Below are positions 1 through 8,232 of a DNA stretch of 64,000 bases, piece by piece. How positions within the stretch are numbered: position 1 is the stretch's first letter; the number at the start of each line of letters is the position of its first letter. The DNA comes from SZUA-36 sp963727635. GTDB taxonomy: Bacteria > Pseudomonadota > Gammaproteobacteria > Xanthomonadales > SZUA-36. The DNA is taken from contig CAVSHP010000021.1 in the NCBI GenBank assembly GCA_963727635.1, forward strand, positions 310,001 through 374,000, written 5' to 3'. The position numbers and the translations under genes are program-made. A model generated the notes under the pieces. That model searched no databases and had not been told where the DNA came from. It was given only the letters and a program-made list of their open reading frames with translations.

Positions 1-632
1 TAGGTATTACGATAGCGCCGAATGGCTTCAATGTCGATATTTGCATCCGACTGTCTTTCAAGGTATTCGATCAGGTCATCGAGACCTGCAATCGCAATAA
101 CGGGTATGCCAAACACACTGACAACTTCCTGTGCCGCGGACTGTTCACCCAGGCCACGTTCCTGCCGGTCGAGTGCAATTGCCACACCGCAGGCGGTTGC
201 GCCGGCCTGTTGTATCCATTCAATGGATTCCCGTACCGATGTTCCGGCCGATATCACATCGTCGGTGATAAGCACCCGTCCCTTGAGTTCGGCCCCGACC
301 AGTGTGCCGCCCTCGCCGTGGTCCTTCGCCTCCTTGCGGTTATAGGCAAAGGGAATGTTTCTCCGATGGCTGGCATTGAGCATGATGGCGATCCCGGCTG
401 CGAGCGGAATACCTTTGTAGGCCGGGCCGAACAGCATGTCGAAGGCCACACCTGAATCAATGATCGCCTGCGCGTAGCATTCGGCAAGCAGTTGCAGGCT
501 GTCACCGTCATCAAAACCGCCGGCGTTGAAAAAATAGGGACTGATACGCCCGGATTTCAGTGTGAACTGGCCAAACTTCAGGTTGCCCCGGGCCATCGCG
601 AGATTAAAAAACTGCTGTTTATAGTTTTGCAT
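1..632 (-). CDS. pyrE: Orotate phosphoribosyltransferase, 3' end cut by the window edge
   Basis: Reads on the minus strand from an ATG at 632 and runs off the left edge, so only the last few residues are missing (210 codons seen; E. coli PyrE has 213 residues). It transfers the phosphoribosyl group of PRPP to orotate in pyrimidine synthesis, in the cytosol. Family landmarks in order: N-terminal QQFFNLAMARGNLKFGQFTLKSG, broken here as QQFFNLAMARG then LKFGQFTLKSG, then GPAYKGIPLA, AYNRKEAKDHGEGG, and the PRPP-binding LITDDVISAGTSVRES loop. It is divergent from the ExoIII gene, the arrangement of pyrE and crc/exo genes in Pseudomonas. Identification is firm. Confidence 0.95.
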   Translation of the reverse strand, partial: MQNYKQQFFNLAMARGNLKFGQFTLKSGRISPYFFNAGGFDDGDSLQLLAECYAQAIIDSGVAFDMLFGPAYKGIPLAAGIAIMLNASHRRNIPFAYNRKEAKDHGEGGTLVGAELKGRVLITDDVISAGTSVRESIEWIQQAGATACGVAIALDRQERGLGEQSAAQEVVSVFGIPVIAIAGLDDLIEYLERQSDANIDIEAIRRYRNT

Positions 633-758
633 CGGGGAAGTATCTCGCGGCTTCGCCCAAGCTTCAACAGCTTGCTGCGATCCGCCAGGGTCATGACAAG
701 TTGAGCAAGGGCGGTTATGCTGCTTTTCCTGCAGCTTGCAAAAGAAGAAATTCACCTC

Positions 759-1539
759 ATGCGAATCATCAGTATCAATACAAACGGTATCCGCTCCGCA
801 GCCCGCAAGGGTTTTTTTGAATGGATGCAAAAGCGTCATCCGGACGTGGTATGTATCCAGGAAACCAAGGCCCAGGAACACCAGTTGGACGACCCGGTTT
901 TTTCACCGCCGGGTTACCACAGGTATTTTCATGACGCGCAAAAACAGGGTTACAGCGGTGTGGCGATTTACACGCGGCACAAACCCGACCAAATGCACCA
1001 TGGAATCGGCTGGGATGTCATGGATCATGGAAGGCCGCTGGATAAGGGCCGACTTTGGAAATTTGAGCGTGATTTCGCTGTATATGCAATCCGGATCATC
1101 AAAGGACGAACGCCAGCAGGTCAAGTACCAGACCATGGATTATCTGCAACCGTTGCTTAAAACCATGGCCAACGAGGGCCGCGAGTACATCATCTGTGGT
1201 GACTGGAACATCGCGCACAAAAAGATCGATATCAAGAACTGGCGGGGCAACCAGAAAAATTCGGGTTTCCTGCCGGAAGAGCGCGCCTGGATGGATGAGT
1301 TATTCGGCCACGTGGGTATGGTCGATGCCTTTCGCCAGGTCGAGACCGGCGATGAGCAGTACACCTGGTGGTCCAACCGCGGTCAGGCCTGGGCCAACAA
1401 CACCGGTTGGCGCATCGATTACCATGTCGCCACGCCCGGGGTCGCGGCGGCGGCGCGTGCGGTGGACATCTACAAGGAGGAGCGTTTCTCGGATCACGCC
1501 CCGTTGACGATTGATTACGACTACGAAATTGAAAAATAG
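759..1539 (+). CDS. xthA: Exodeoxyribonuclease III (ExoA/XthA type), interrupted by one frameshift
   Basis: Start ATG at 759 begins MRIISINTNGIRSA, as in ExoIII. The N-terminal third (to about 1022) is in one frame and the rest, from GRWIRADFGNLSVISLYM, is in the next frame, so one base is inserted or two are lost near 1022-1030. Metal and catalytic motifs are present: QETKAQ, GDWNIAHKKIDIKNW, and the C-terminal SDHAPLTIDYD. The enzyme cuts DNA at abasic sites and trims 3' ends in base excision repair. The Pseudomonas paralog Crc sits in the same place but has degraded catalytic motifs; these are intact, so nuclease is the better call. The frameshift is probably a sequence error. Confidence 0.9.
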
Positions 1540-2794
1540 CAGCGCAGCAGTGAAACCGGGCCCGCGGCGCTGGCAGGAGATATTGTTCCACCGCAAAATG
1601 GTGAGCTGCCTTTTCCTGGGGTTCACATCCGGTCTGCCACTTTATGTCTTGATCCAGTTGGTGCCGGCCTGGCTGCGTAGCCACGAGGTCGACCTGGCAA
1701 CGATAGGGCTGTTTGCACTGGTCTCACTGCCCTACACGTGGAAGTTTCTCTGGTCACCCCTGATGGACCGCTACAAGTTGCCCTTCCTGGGGCGTCGGCG
1801 GGGTTGGGCATTGATCACGCAGCTTGGACTGCTGTTTGCAATTGCCGCGCTCGGCCAGTTTGACCCGGCGGTTTCGCTCAGTCCCATCGTTTTTACGGTA
1901 TTCATCGTTTCGCTATTCAGCGCCAGCCAGGATATCGTGGTTGATGCCTACCGCCGCGAACTGCTGGCCGACGATGAACTGGGAACCGGTACGTCGCTGT
2001 TTATCAACGCCTACCGCCTGTCCTCGCTGGTGCCGGGTTCACTGGCATTGATCCTTTCCGATATAGTGCCATGGCCGGTGGTCTACTGGGTCACGGCAGG
2101 GTTCATGGGTATTGGCATCGCAACGACATTTATCATCAGGGAGGTCAGTGATGACGCCCTGGCCCCGGCCACTCTGAAGCAGGCCGTCATCGATCCGTTC
2201 GTGGAGTTTTTTTCACGCGACGGGATCATGGCAGGTCTGGCGATCCTGGCGTTCATGTTTCTTTACAAGCTCGGCGACAATATGGCGACCGCGCTGGCGA
2301 CGCCGTTTTACCTGGACATGGGTTTCAGCCGCACCGAAATCGGTTCGATTGCAAAGATTGCCGCATTGTGGTCCTCCATTGCCGGGGGTATTTTGGGCGG
2401 AATGATTATGCTGAAGCTGAGTATCAACAGGGCGCTTTGGGTCTTCGGCTTCGTGCAGATGGTCACCATCCTCGGCTATGTCTGGCTGAGCACGGTTGGC
2501 CATCACCCGCTGGGTCTGTTTTTCGTGGTCAGTGGTGAATACCTTGGCGTGGGTCTCGGTGCCATTGCGCTGACCGCGTATATGGCGCGGGAGACCAGCA
2601 AGGCCTTCACCGCGACGCAGTTTGCGCTGTTCAGCAGTTTTATTGCGATACCGAGGACCTTCGCCAATGCCTCGACCGGTTTCATCATCGAGGCGGTGGG
2701 GTATACGCAGTTTTTTATCCTGTGCACCGTGGTGGCGATTCCCGGGTTATTGCTGCTGATCAAGGTCGCCCCGTGGAATGAGCGCAGATCGTAA
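1511..2794 (+). CDS. ampG: AmpG-type muropeptide permease (MFS transporter)
   Basis: A 427-residue membrane protein if read from TTG at 1511, which overlaps the end of xthA; GTG at 1550 is a likely alternative start. It shows about twelve hydrophobic segments and the AmpG signature near the N-terminus (LFLGFTSGLPLYVL, then LWSPLMDRYKLPFLGRRRGW, SASQDIVVDAYRRELL). AmpG imports anhydro-muropeptides from periplasm to cytosol for cell-wall recycling. AnmK and an AmpE-like protein elsewhere in the window belong to the same physiology. Assignment to the AmpG family is good; substrate is inferred from the family. Confidence 0.85.
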   Translation: MITTTKLKNSSAAVKPGPRRWQEILFHRKMVSCLFLGFTSGLPLYVLIQLVPAWLRSHEVDLATIGLFALVSLPYTWKFLWSPLMDRYKLPFLGRRRGWALITQLGLLFAIAALGQFDPAVSLSPIVFTVFIVSLFSASQDIVVDAYRRELLADDELGTGTSLFINAYRLSSLVPGSLALILSDIVPWPVVYWVTAGFMGIGIATTFIIREVSDDALAPATLKQAVIDPFVEFFSRDGIMAGLAILAFMFLYKLGDNMATALATPFYLDMGFSRTEIGSIAKIAALWSSIAGGILGGMIMLKLSINRALWVFGFVQMVTILGYVWLSTVGHHPLGLFFVVSGEYLGVGLGAIALTAYMARETSKAFTATQFALFSSFIAIPRTFANASTGFIIEAVGYTQFFILCTVVAIPGLLLLIKVAPWNERRS

Positions 2795-2871
2795 CAGTCA
2801 TCAGAAAATTTCGGGTTCACTGCTGTCCCTGAGTTGCTCATGCTCAATTTTGGACTTTGATTCTCCTTCGG

Positions 2872-3210
2872 TGTGGGCGCCAAGGCCATGCAATGGCTTA
2901 CTTCAGGACACGTCGTGAACCCATCCATGGGGACTCGGTCGCGACATCCATGTCGCTCACGGTCCTGAAGTAAGCCATTGCACACCCTCGACGCTGCGCC
3001 AAATCACAGGTCAATGGTTTCTAACAGATTTGCACGGCGGTTGATGGGTGCTGGGGTGGGGGGGTAGTTTCAGGACCGCACGAGGCAGGATGCCGAGTAC
3101 GAGCGTCACAGGGATGTGCTTGGCCGCTCTAGCGCATCCCTGCGCCCGCGGCATACCGTTCATCCTGAACATAAGCGCGTCCTGGTAATAACTACCCGCC
3201 CCAGCGTCCT
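2872..3210. repeat. Paired-hairpin intergenic repeat, copy 1
   Basis: Fills the 457-bp gap between two convergent gene ends. Hairpin A has a perfect 21-bp stem (2889-2909 with 2962-2982). Hairpin B (3048-3209) has an imperfect stem and an inner palindrome. Between them lies a conserved spacer with the GATTTGCACGGCG motif. Related copies are at 19612-19898 and 45183-45462. This copy is the most diverged: hairpin A differs from the other two copies at several stem pairs on both arms. No protein is credible here although stop-free stretches exist in the repeat. Confidence 0.85.
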
Positions 3211-3251
3211 TTATCCGGGTTAAGCGGGGCAGGGGTAGACCCAGTCCCCGC

Positions 3252-4040
3252 TTAAAGACTCAGCCATTGCAGATCGCTGGCTGGGTTCGATGGCAGGATC
3301 TGGTACAGCCATCCCCTGAAGTAGGGATCTTTATCGACCAGCGAAGGGGTCGATTTGGCCTGGGCATTGACCTCGAGAATCCTGCCGCTCAACGGGCACA
3401 TGATATTGTGTAGAGAACCGTCCGGTGATGTCATTTCCGCACAGGGGATCCCCTGCAAAAGGTCTTCACCGGGCAGCGACAATTCGAACCCCTTGACACC
3501 TTCCGCCGCCCTCAGGAACAGATCGCTTACACCGATCCTTGCCGTTCCCTTGTCCTCCATGACGGCCCAACTGACATACCCCAGCTTGTAGTAGTTGGTG
3601 GGACAGGGAACGAAATCCATGGCACCGCTTCTGGGCAGGCTGGCCGATTCGGCCTCGTTCAGCAACATGCCGCAGCGCAGACTGCGTCTGATCACCGTCA
3701 GCAGTTCATCGGCGGTGAACGGTTTCGGGATGTAGTCCACGGCACCCGTCGCGGTCAGGCTTTTGACCGCGTTCTCGACGGTCGAATACCCGGTCATCAT
3801 TATCACGGGGGTATGAATACCCCGACTTGAAAGTTCCTCCAGAAACTGGAAGCCATTAAGTTCGGGCATCATGATGTCGCAGAGTATCAGGCGGAACTCG
3901 CCATTAGCCAGGCATGCCAAAGCCTCCGCAGCATGATTGGCCGGCGTTGCGGTCATGCCTTCGGCGCCGCATACCTTTACCACAACACGCGTGACCATCG
4001 GTTCGTCGTCGATGACGAGTATGTCCTGGATCTGTTTCAT
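3252..4040 (-). CDS. Response regulator: receiver plus H-protein-like (GcvH-type) domain
   Basis: 262 residues. Residues 1-125 form a CheY-like receiver with the acidic pair D11/D12, phosphoacceptor D55 in LCDIMMPELNGF, T83 and K106. Residues about 145-255 look like the lipoyl-carrier H-protein fold: CPLSGRILEVN, then PSLVDKDPYFRGWLYQI, which matches the GcvH C-terminal signature. The lysine that is lipoylated in GcvH falls in AEMTSPDGSLHN and appears to be absent. The ATG overlaps the stop of the upstream kinase gene (ATGA), so the two are translationally coupled and are surely partners. There is no DNA-binding domain. The output is therefore likely protein-protein contact, which is inference. 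Confidence 0.85.
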   Translation of the reverse strand: MKQIQDILVIDDEPMVTRVVVKVCGAEGMTATPANHAAEALACLANGEFRLILCDIMMPELNGFQFLEELSSRGIHTPVIMMTGYSTVENAVKSLTATGAVDYIPKPFTADELLTVIRRSLRCGMLLNEAESASLPRSGAMDFVPCPTNYYKLGYVSWAVMEDKGTARIGVSDLFLRAAEGVKGFELSLPGEDLLQGIPCAEMTSPDGSLHNIMCPLSGRILEVNAQAKSTPSLVDKDPYFRGWLYQILPSNPASDLQWLSL

Positions 4041-5902
4041 GGCCCGACCGGAATCCGGATGATGAACGACGTACCCTTGCCAAGCTCACTTTCAACCGAG
4101 ATGGTGCCGTTGTGATTGTCGATGATGCCCCATGTTACAGCCAGACCGAGACCCGTTCCCTTCTGGCCTTTTGTCGTCGCAAATGGCTCGAAGAGTTTTG
4201 GCAGCTGCTCCTCAGGTATTCCGCAGCCGTCGTCTGTCACGCGGACTTCGATGTATTCATCATTCCATGAGGAATCGACCTGTTCCCAGCGGTGCCAGCC
4301 ACAGCCCTCTTTCAGACAGCCCTGCACGAGTCCTTTCATCGGCACTTCAAAAGCGTAGATCGGCATACCGCAATCCGGGCAGAGCTCACCGTCGGCGATC
4401 AGCGAGGCTGAACAATCCGGACACATGAGTTCGACTTCTGCATCGAATTTGGGCATGCCGTTCAACTCATGCTCGTTCGAACCATACATCGGGTTCAGAT
4501 GGATGAGTCCGGTCTGTTTCTTTTTGCGGTAACGCATACTGATGGCGGGTTTGCCATCGATCTGGATTTTTCTGTCGACGAGATCATGCCGTTTGCGGCA
4601 CAGGGCGCGTTTGATCTGGAGGATGCCGGCGGGACTGAGGCTGATCACCTTGCTGGTGATTCTGATGGAGCCCCTGTTCTCGCCAATGGCGTCCGAGGCG
4701 TTGACCATCAGGTTGATGAAAACCTGCTGGATCTGGTTGGCGTCCACCGTCGCGTTGGGCAGTGTCGGGTCCAGTTCCATGATCAGATCAACCTGTCGGG
4801 AGGCGAGTTGATTCTCGATCACTTTTGCAGCACGGCTGATGATTTCATTGATGTCCGCCTTGCGTTTCTTTGGCACGGTCTGGCGGGCGAAATCCAGAAG
4901 GCTCTTGACGATCTCACGGCAGCGGATGGTTTCCGAGACGATGACCTGAAGATCTTCACGGGTCTCGGCCTGGCCCAGTGAGCGTTTCAACAGGTAGCTG
5001 CTGTTGGTGAGAACGGCAGTCAGCGGATTATTGATCTCGTGTGCCACGCCCGCTGCCAGTCTGCCGAGGGAAGCGAGCTTGTCCGACTGGAACAATTGCA
5101 GACGGGCATCGGCGAGACTGTCCGTCATATTGTTGAATGAATTGGCCAGCATCCCCAGCTCATCTTCGCTCTTGACCGCGACACGGTAACCAAGATTGCC
5201 ACTGGCCACATGTTTAATACCCGTGAGCAGTTCGCGGATGGGTCGATCGATCCACCATCGAACCATGAAGCCGACAATAATACTCAGGATGAGTATGGCG
5301 CTGAAGGCCAGTACGGCCATCGCCACCTGGCTGCGGCGGATGTTTTTGTCCACTTCCGTGAGCGGAATGGTGACGTCCAGCACTCCGAGTACGGTCTGGG
5401 TGCTGGGATGTGCATGACAGTCCGCCGTCCAGCAGCTTGGGGAGTTGTAGATCGGGTTGATGATGCCGAGCAGACGCGGTGAGTTATCAGAGGGACGGAA
5501 AACCCGCGAGCGTTCCTTTTGATCGAGCCGTTCGAGGGGCTTGCCCGCCGAATGGCAGCGGTAACAACTCTCGGCATTCTTGTCGACCATGGTGCCGATC
5601 TCATCCGGGTCGGACGAATAGATAATCGTTCCCGACTTGTTGAATACCCGGATACGATCGATGCTCTCCTGGTTGCCGATGCGGTGGATGCTCTCGTGGA
5701 TCCGGTCCCGGTCGTTGTGCAGCATGTCGTATTCGGTGTCTGACTTGACCGCTTCGCTGAGCTGATTTGCGTGTCTTTCCACCTCGGTCAACAGGCTCTT
5801 CTTCTCCGACTGGATATTGAAAAACGCAAATATGCCGATCGCGATGAGAATCGTCAGTACTACACCGAAGGTCAGTTTGAGACCGATTTTGTTATTCAGC
5901 AT
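4037..5902 (-). CDS. Membrane sensor histidine kinase with periplasmic heme-c motifs and a zinc-ribbon insertion in the ATPase domain
   Basis: 621 residues. TM1 about 8-28; a periplasmic region 29-190 contains CYRCH (113-117), a c-type heme motif, and CWTADCH (157-163), a CX4CH variant. TM2 is about 193-215, then HAMP, and a HisKA domain with H288 in GVAHEINNPLT. The ATPase domain has its N box at 398-405 (NLMVNASD) and G boxes after 555 (DDGCGIP, GTGLGL). About 140 residues separate them, holding two CPDC pairs (494-511) and CLKEGC (529-534), a probable zinc ribbon. It follows the HmcD-like gene and overlaps the receiver gene. Likely a redox or ligand sensor for the respiratory operon. Confidence 0.88.
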   Translation of the reverse strand: MLNNKIGLKLTFGVVLTILIAIGIFAFFNIQSEKKSLLTEVERHANQLSEAVKSDTEYDMLHNDRDRIHESIHRIGNQESIDRIRVFNKSGTIIYSSDPDEIGTMVDKNAESCYRCHSAGKPLERLDQKERSRVFRPSDNSPRLLGIINPIYNSPSCWTADCHAHPSTQTVLGVLDVTIPLTEVDKNIRRSQVAMAVLAFSAILILSIIVGFMVRWWIDRPIRELLTGIKHVASGNLGYRVAVKSEDELGMLANSFNNMTDSLADARLQLFQSDKLASLGRLAAGVAHEINNPLTAVLTNSSYLLKRSLGQAETREDLQVIVSETIRCREIVKSLLDFARQTVPKKRKADINEIISRAAKVIENQLASRQVDLIMELDPTLPNATVDANQIQQVFINLMVNASDAIGENRGSIRITSKVISLSPAGILQIKRALCRKRHDLVDRKIQIDGKPAISMRYRKKKQTGLIHLNPMYGSNEHELNGMPKFDAEVELMCPDCSASLIADGELCPDCGMPIYAFEVPMKGLVQGCLKEGCGWHRWEQVDSSWNDEYIEVRVTDDGCGIPEEQLPKLFEPFATTKGQKGTGLGLAVTWGIIDNHNGTISVESELGKGTSFIIRIPVGP

Positions 5903-5921
5903 ACGTCACCCGTATGGGTGA

Positions 5922-6062
5922 TTACCTGTCCGATTTCTTACGCTTTTTTGGCGCTGGCGAAAGGTAACGAATCAGGTAGATGAATAGCAACCAAAAGCAC
6001 AACAAGAGCAGGTACTCAAGACCTTTTGTTGCAAAAATATTAACGTATGTAATTGAATCCAT
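5922..6062 (-). CDS. 46-residue HmcD-like single-pass membrane peptide
   Basis: ATG at 6062, TAA at 5922-5924, too short to be called by length filters. It begins MDSITYVNIFATKGLEYLL, continues with one hydrophobic helix (about residues 16-34) and ends in a lysine/arginine-rich tail, so the C-terminus should face the cytosol. It lies 15 bp after the NrfD gene and 19 bp before the sensor gene, on the same strand. In Desulfovibrio Hmc operons a small membrane protein of this size (HmcD) follows the NrfD-like HmcC. Position, size and topology all fit. Family assignment is by resemblance, not by search. Confidence 0.7.
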   Translation of the reverse strand: MDSITYVNIFATKGLEYLLLLCFWLLFIYLIRYLSPAPKKRKKSDR

Positions 6063-6077
6063 GTTCTTTTCCCTGCA

Positions 6078-7286
6078 TTAGTGATGCTGGCGACTCGAGT
6101 TTAGCACCGGCATGCGTGTGACAACCCAGCGGAATATCCAGAATTGAACGCAGATCACCGTCATCGACACGATAAATTCCTGCCAGGATGGGAAGTAACG
6201 CGTATCCGAATACCAATTGAAACAGATAATGGAGATGTTGAGCCGGTTGAGCACGATGCCTATCAAGGCCATGGCAGCGGCAATCTTGATGATCTTCAAA
6301 TGTTTGTGCTTGAAGCCAAAGGCAAACATCAGTGCCGGAACCAGTACAAATCCGATCACTTCAACCAGGTACCACAAGCCGAAGCCATCGGAGAGTAAGG
6401 CCCACTGCTTTTCATGAATAAAAAGCAGTGCTTTAAAGAAATAGTAGACAAACATGGTTATGGCCGCACCTTTTGCCAGTCCCAGAACGATATCGTCGAA
6501 CGAACGGTCACTGCCGGGGGGGAGCAGGTTTTTAAATACCTTGTGACCTATGGTTCCTTCCATAATGATCATGGCCAGGCCGGCATAGACACTGGAGACA
6601 AAGAACAGGATCGGTATGAACTCCGAGTACCACAGTGGATGTATCTTGGTTTTGGCCATCAGGTACAAGGCGCCGAGACCTGATTGATGCAGCAGTGACA
6701 GGGTGATACCCAGAATGACCGTAGCGAGGGTCAGGCCTGCGAGAAACTTTCGCGCCTTCTCCCAATGCATCCACTCCGCGACAGCGGGGGAAAACTCGAC
6801 AAATGCTGCGATCATGTAAATCAGGAAATGCCAGCAGATCAGGAACAGGATGGAACTGAATCCAAACGAGTTACCAATATAGGGATTGTAGCCATACCAC
6901 GGACGGCCCAGGTCGAGCAGCAGGGCGCCGGCATAAAATGTATAGGCCATGAATCCGTTCAATACGGTGATGCGCACGATCGAGTGGTACTTGTTTACCC
7001 CAAGCACATACACCACGAAAGTGATCACGTAAGCACCGCCGGCAAGGGCGACGCCGGTGACGACGTTCAAACCCTTCCACAGGCCCCAGGGAACTTCCTG
7101 GCTGTAGTTCGTCACCGATCCGAGTCCGTAGACGAAGCGGAAATACAGGATTATCACCCCGGTGATAATGATTGGAATCGAGATGACATTGAATGGTGTG
7201 AGCCATGGCCCGCGGGGCTTCATTTCCTGTATCAGGAACCTGAAGAAATTTCCAAATGAGTCGTAAACAGCGGCTTCTCTATTCAT
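6078..7286 (-). CDS. NrfD/HmcC-type quinone-interacting membrane subunit
   Basis: 402 residues from ATG at 7286, which overlaps the ferredoxin stop by 8 bp; an upstream in-frame start at 7313 would lie inside that gene. It has about ten hydrophobic segments and no cofactor-binding cysteine clusters, as in the NrfD/PsrC/HmcC family. It begins MNREAAVYDSFGNFFRFLIQ. Such proteins exchange electrons between the quinone pool and the attached iron-sulfur subunit. Here its partners are the ferredoxin just upstream and the nine-heme cytochrome, giving a membrane quinone-periplasm electron route without any molybdenum subunit. Confidence 0.88.
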   Translation of the reverse strand: MNREAAVYDSFGNFFRFLIQEMKPRGPWLTPFNVISIPIIITGVIILYFRFVYGLGSVTNYSQEVPWGLWKGLNVVTGVALAGGAYVITFVVYVLGVNKYHSIVRITVLNGFMAYTFYAGALLLDLGRPWYGYNPYIGNSFGFSSILFLICWHFLIYMIAAFVEFSPAVAEWMHWEKARKFLAGLTLATVILGITLSLLHQSGLGALYLMAKTKIHPLWYSEFIPILFFVSSVYAGLAMIIMEGTIGHKVFKNLLPPGSDRSFDDIVLGLAKGAAITMFVYYFFKALLFIHEKQWALLSDGFGLWYLVEVIGFVLVPALMFAFGFKHKHLKIIKIAAAMALIGIVLNRLNISIICFNWYSDTRYFPSWQEFIVSMTVICVQFWIFRWVVTRMPVLNSSRQHH

Positions 7287-8169
7287 GATTCGCCCCTTTG
7301 TCTTCAAGTTCAAATTCTCCCTCTACGGGCGGTTTGTTGTTGGACGCCAGCGCGTTCAGCCCCAACAGAAAAGCCGGCGCGCCAAACAGGACCATCGGGA
7401 CGCTGTAGAGGAATTCTTTGGTATATTCCGGATAGGCGGTGTTTCCGACATCGGTCGGAAATCCAATCTGATCGAAGGGCACCGCAGAAAGATAGATATA
7501 GCCGGTACCTCCGACTTCGGTCTCACCATAAATATGATGGACGTATTTATCCGGGTGGCTGTATATACGGTGCCTGGCGATTTCCAGGTTTTTCACCCGC
7601 GTGCCAAAGCTCAAAGCATCGTTAGGGCAGGCTGCAACGCAGGCGGGTTTTTCGCCTTCCTCCAGGCGTTCGAAACACATGGTGCATTTCTGAACTTTCG
7701 GGTTCCAATCATTGAACTCGTACTTCACCATGTTGAACGGGCACGAGATCATGCAATAGCGGCAGCCGATACACTTGTTGCCCCTCCAGATCGTCGGCCC
7801 TATTTCGGTTTGCTTCATGGCCTCCGTAGGACAGGCGGTTGAACAGGCGGCCTGGTAACAGTGCATGCATTGTGATTTGACAAAAACGTCGCCTTTTTCG
7901 GTCTCGTATTTATTGACGATCATCCATTGCTTTTCGCTAGTCTTGCGATGCTCCTCGAGCGCCCCGTCGTTGAGGACGTCCGGGACAAACAGATCGTGTA
8001 CGACCCCACAGGCAACTTCACACGCCCGGCAACCAATACAGCGGGTGGTGTCGACCAGAATACCGACAAACTCCTCGGGGTTCTGTTTTTCCTGGGCATT
8101 GAGTGTCTTGCCCGCGACGGTGGTCCCGGCAACGAGCACTGACGTTTTTAGAAAACCTCGCCTATCCAT
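7279..8169 (-). CDS. Tat-exported four-cluster ferredoxin subunit (HybA/HmcB/DsrO-like)
   Basis: 296 residues. The N-terminus MDRRGFLKTSVLVAGTTVAG is a twin-arginine signal. Four cysteine clusters follow: CIGCRACEVAC, CMHCYQAACSTAC, CIGCRYCMISC, and CTMC with CVAAC, which is the classic 4x[4Fe-4S] layout. A hydrophobic C-terminal stretch near residues 255-275 could anchor it in the membrane, as in HybA. It would carry electrons between NrfD in the membrane and the multiheme cytochrome in the periplasm. Gene order cytochrome, ferredoxin, NrfD matches the first three genes of hmc operons. Confidence 0.9.
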   Translation of the reverse strand: MDRRGFLKTSVLVAGTTVAGKTLNAQEKQNPEEFVGILVDTTRCIGCRACEVACGVVHDLFVPDVLNDGALEEHRKTSEKQWMIVNKYETEKGDVFVKSQCMHCYQAACSTACPTEAMKQTEIGPTIWRGNKCIGCRYCMISCPFNMVKYEFNDWNPKVQKCTMCFERLEEGEKPACVAACPNDALSFGTRVKNLEIARHRIYSHPDKYVHHIYGETEVGGTGYIYLSAVPFDQIGFPTDVGNTAYPEYTKEFLYSVPMVLFGAPAFLLGLNALASNNKPPVEGEFELEDKGANHE

Positions 8170-8232
8170 GATGTCTCCTTAACCCCTGCTGGGTCTGAAA
8201 CCTTTTCAGGGCATATAATTTCAAAAAAATCA

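Noticed and set aside
759..1539. Crc catabolite-repression protein, given the position next to pyrE
   Set aside because: The catalytic motifs GDWNIAH and SDHAP are intact, whereas Crc has lost them.
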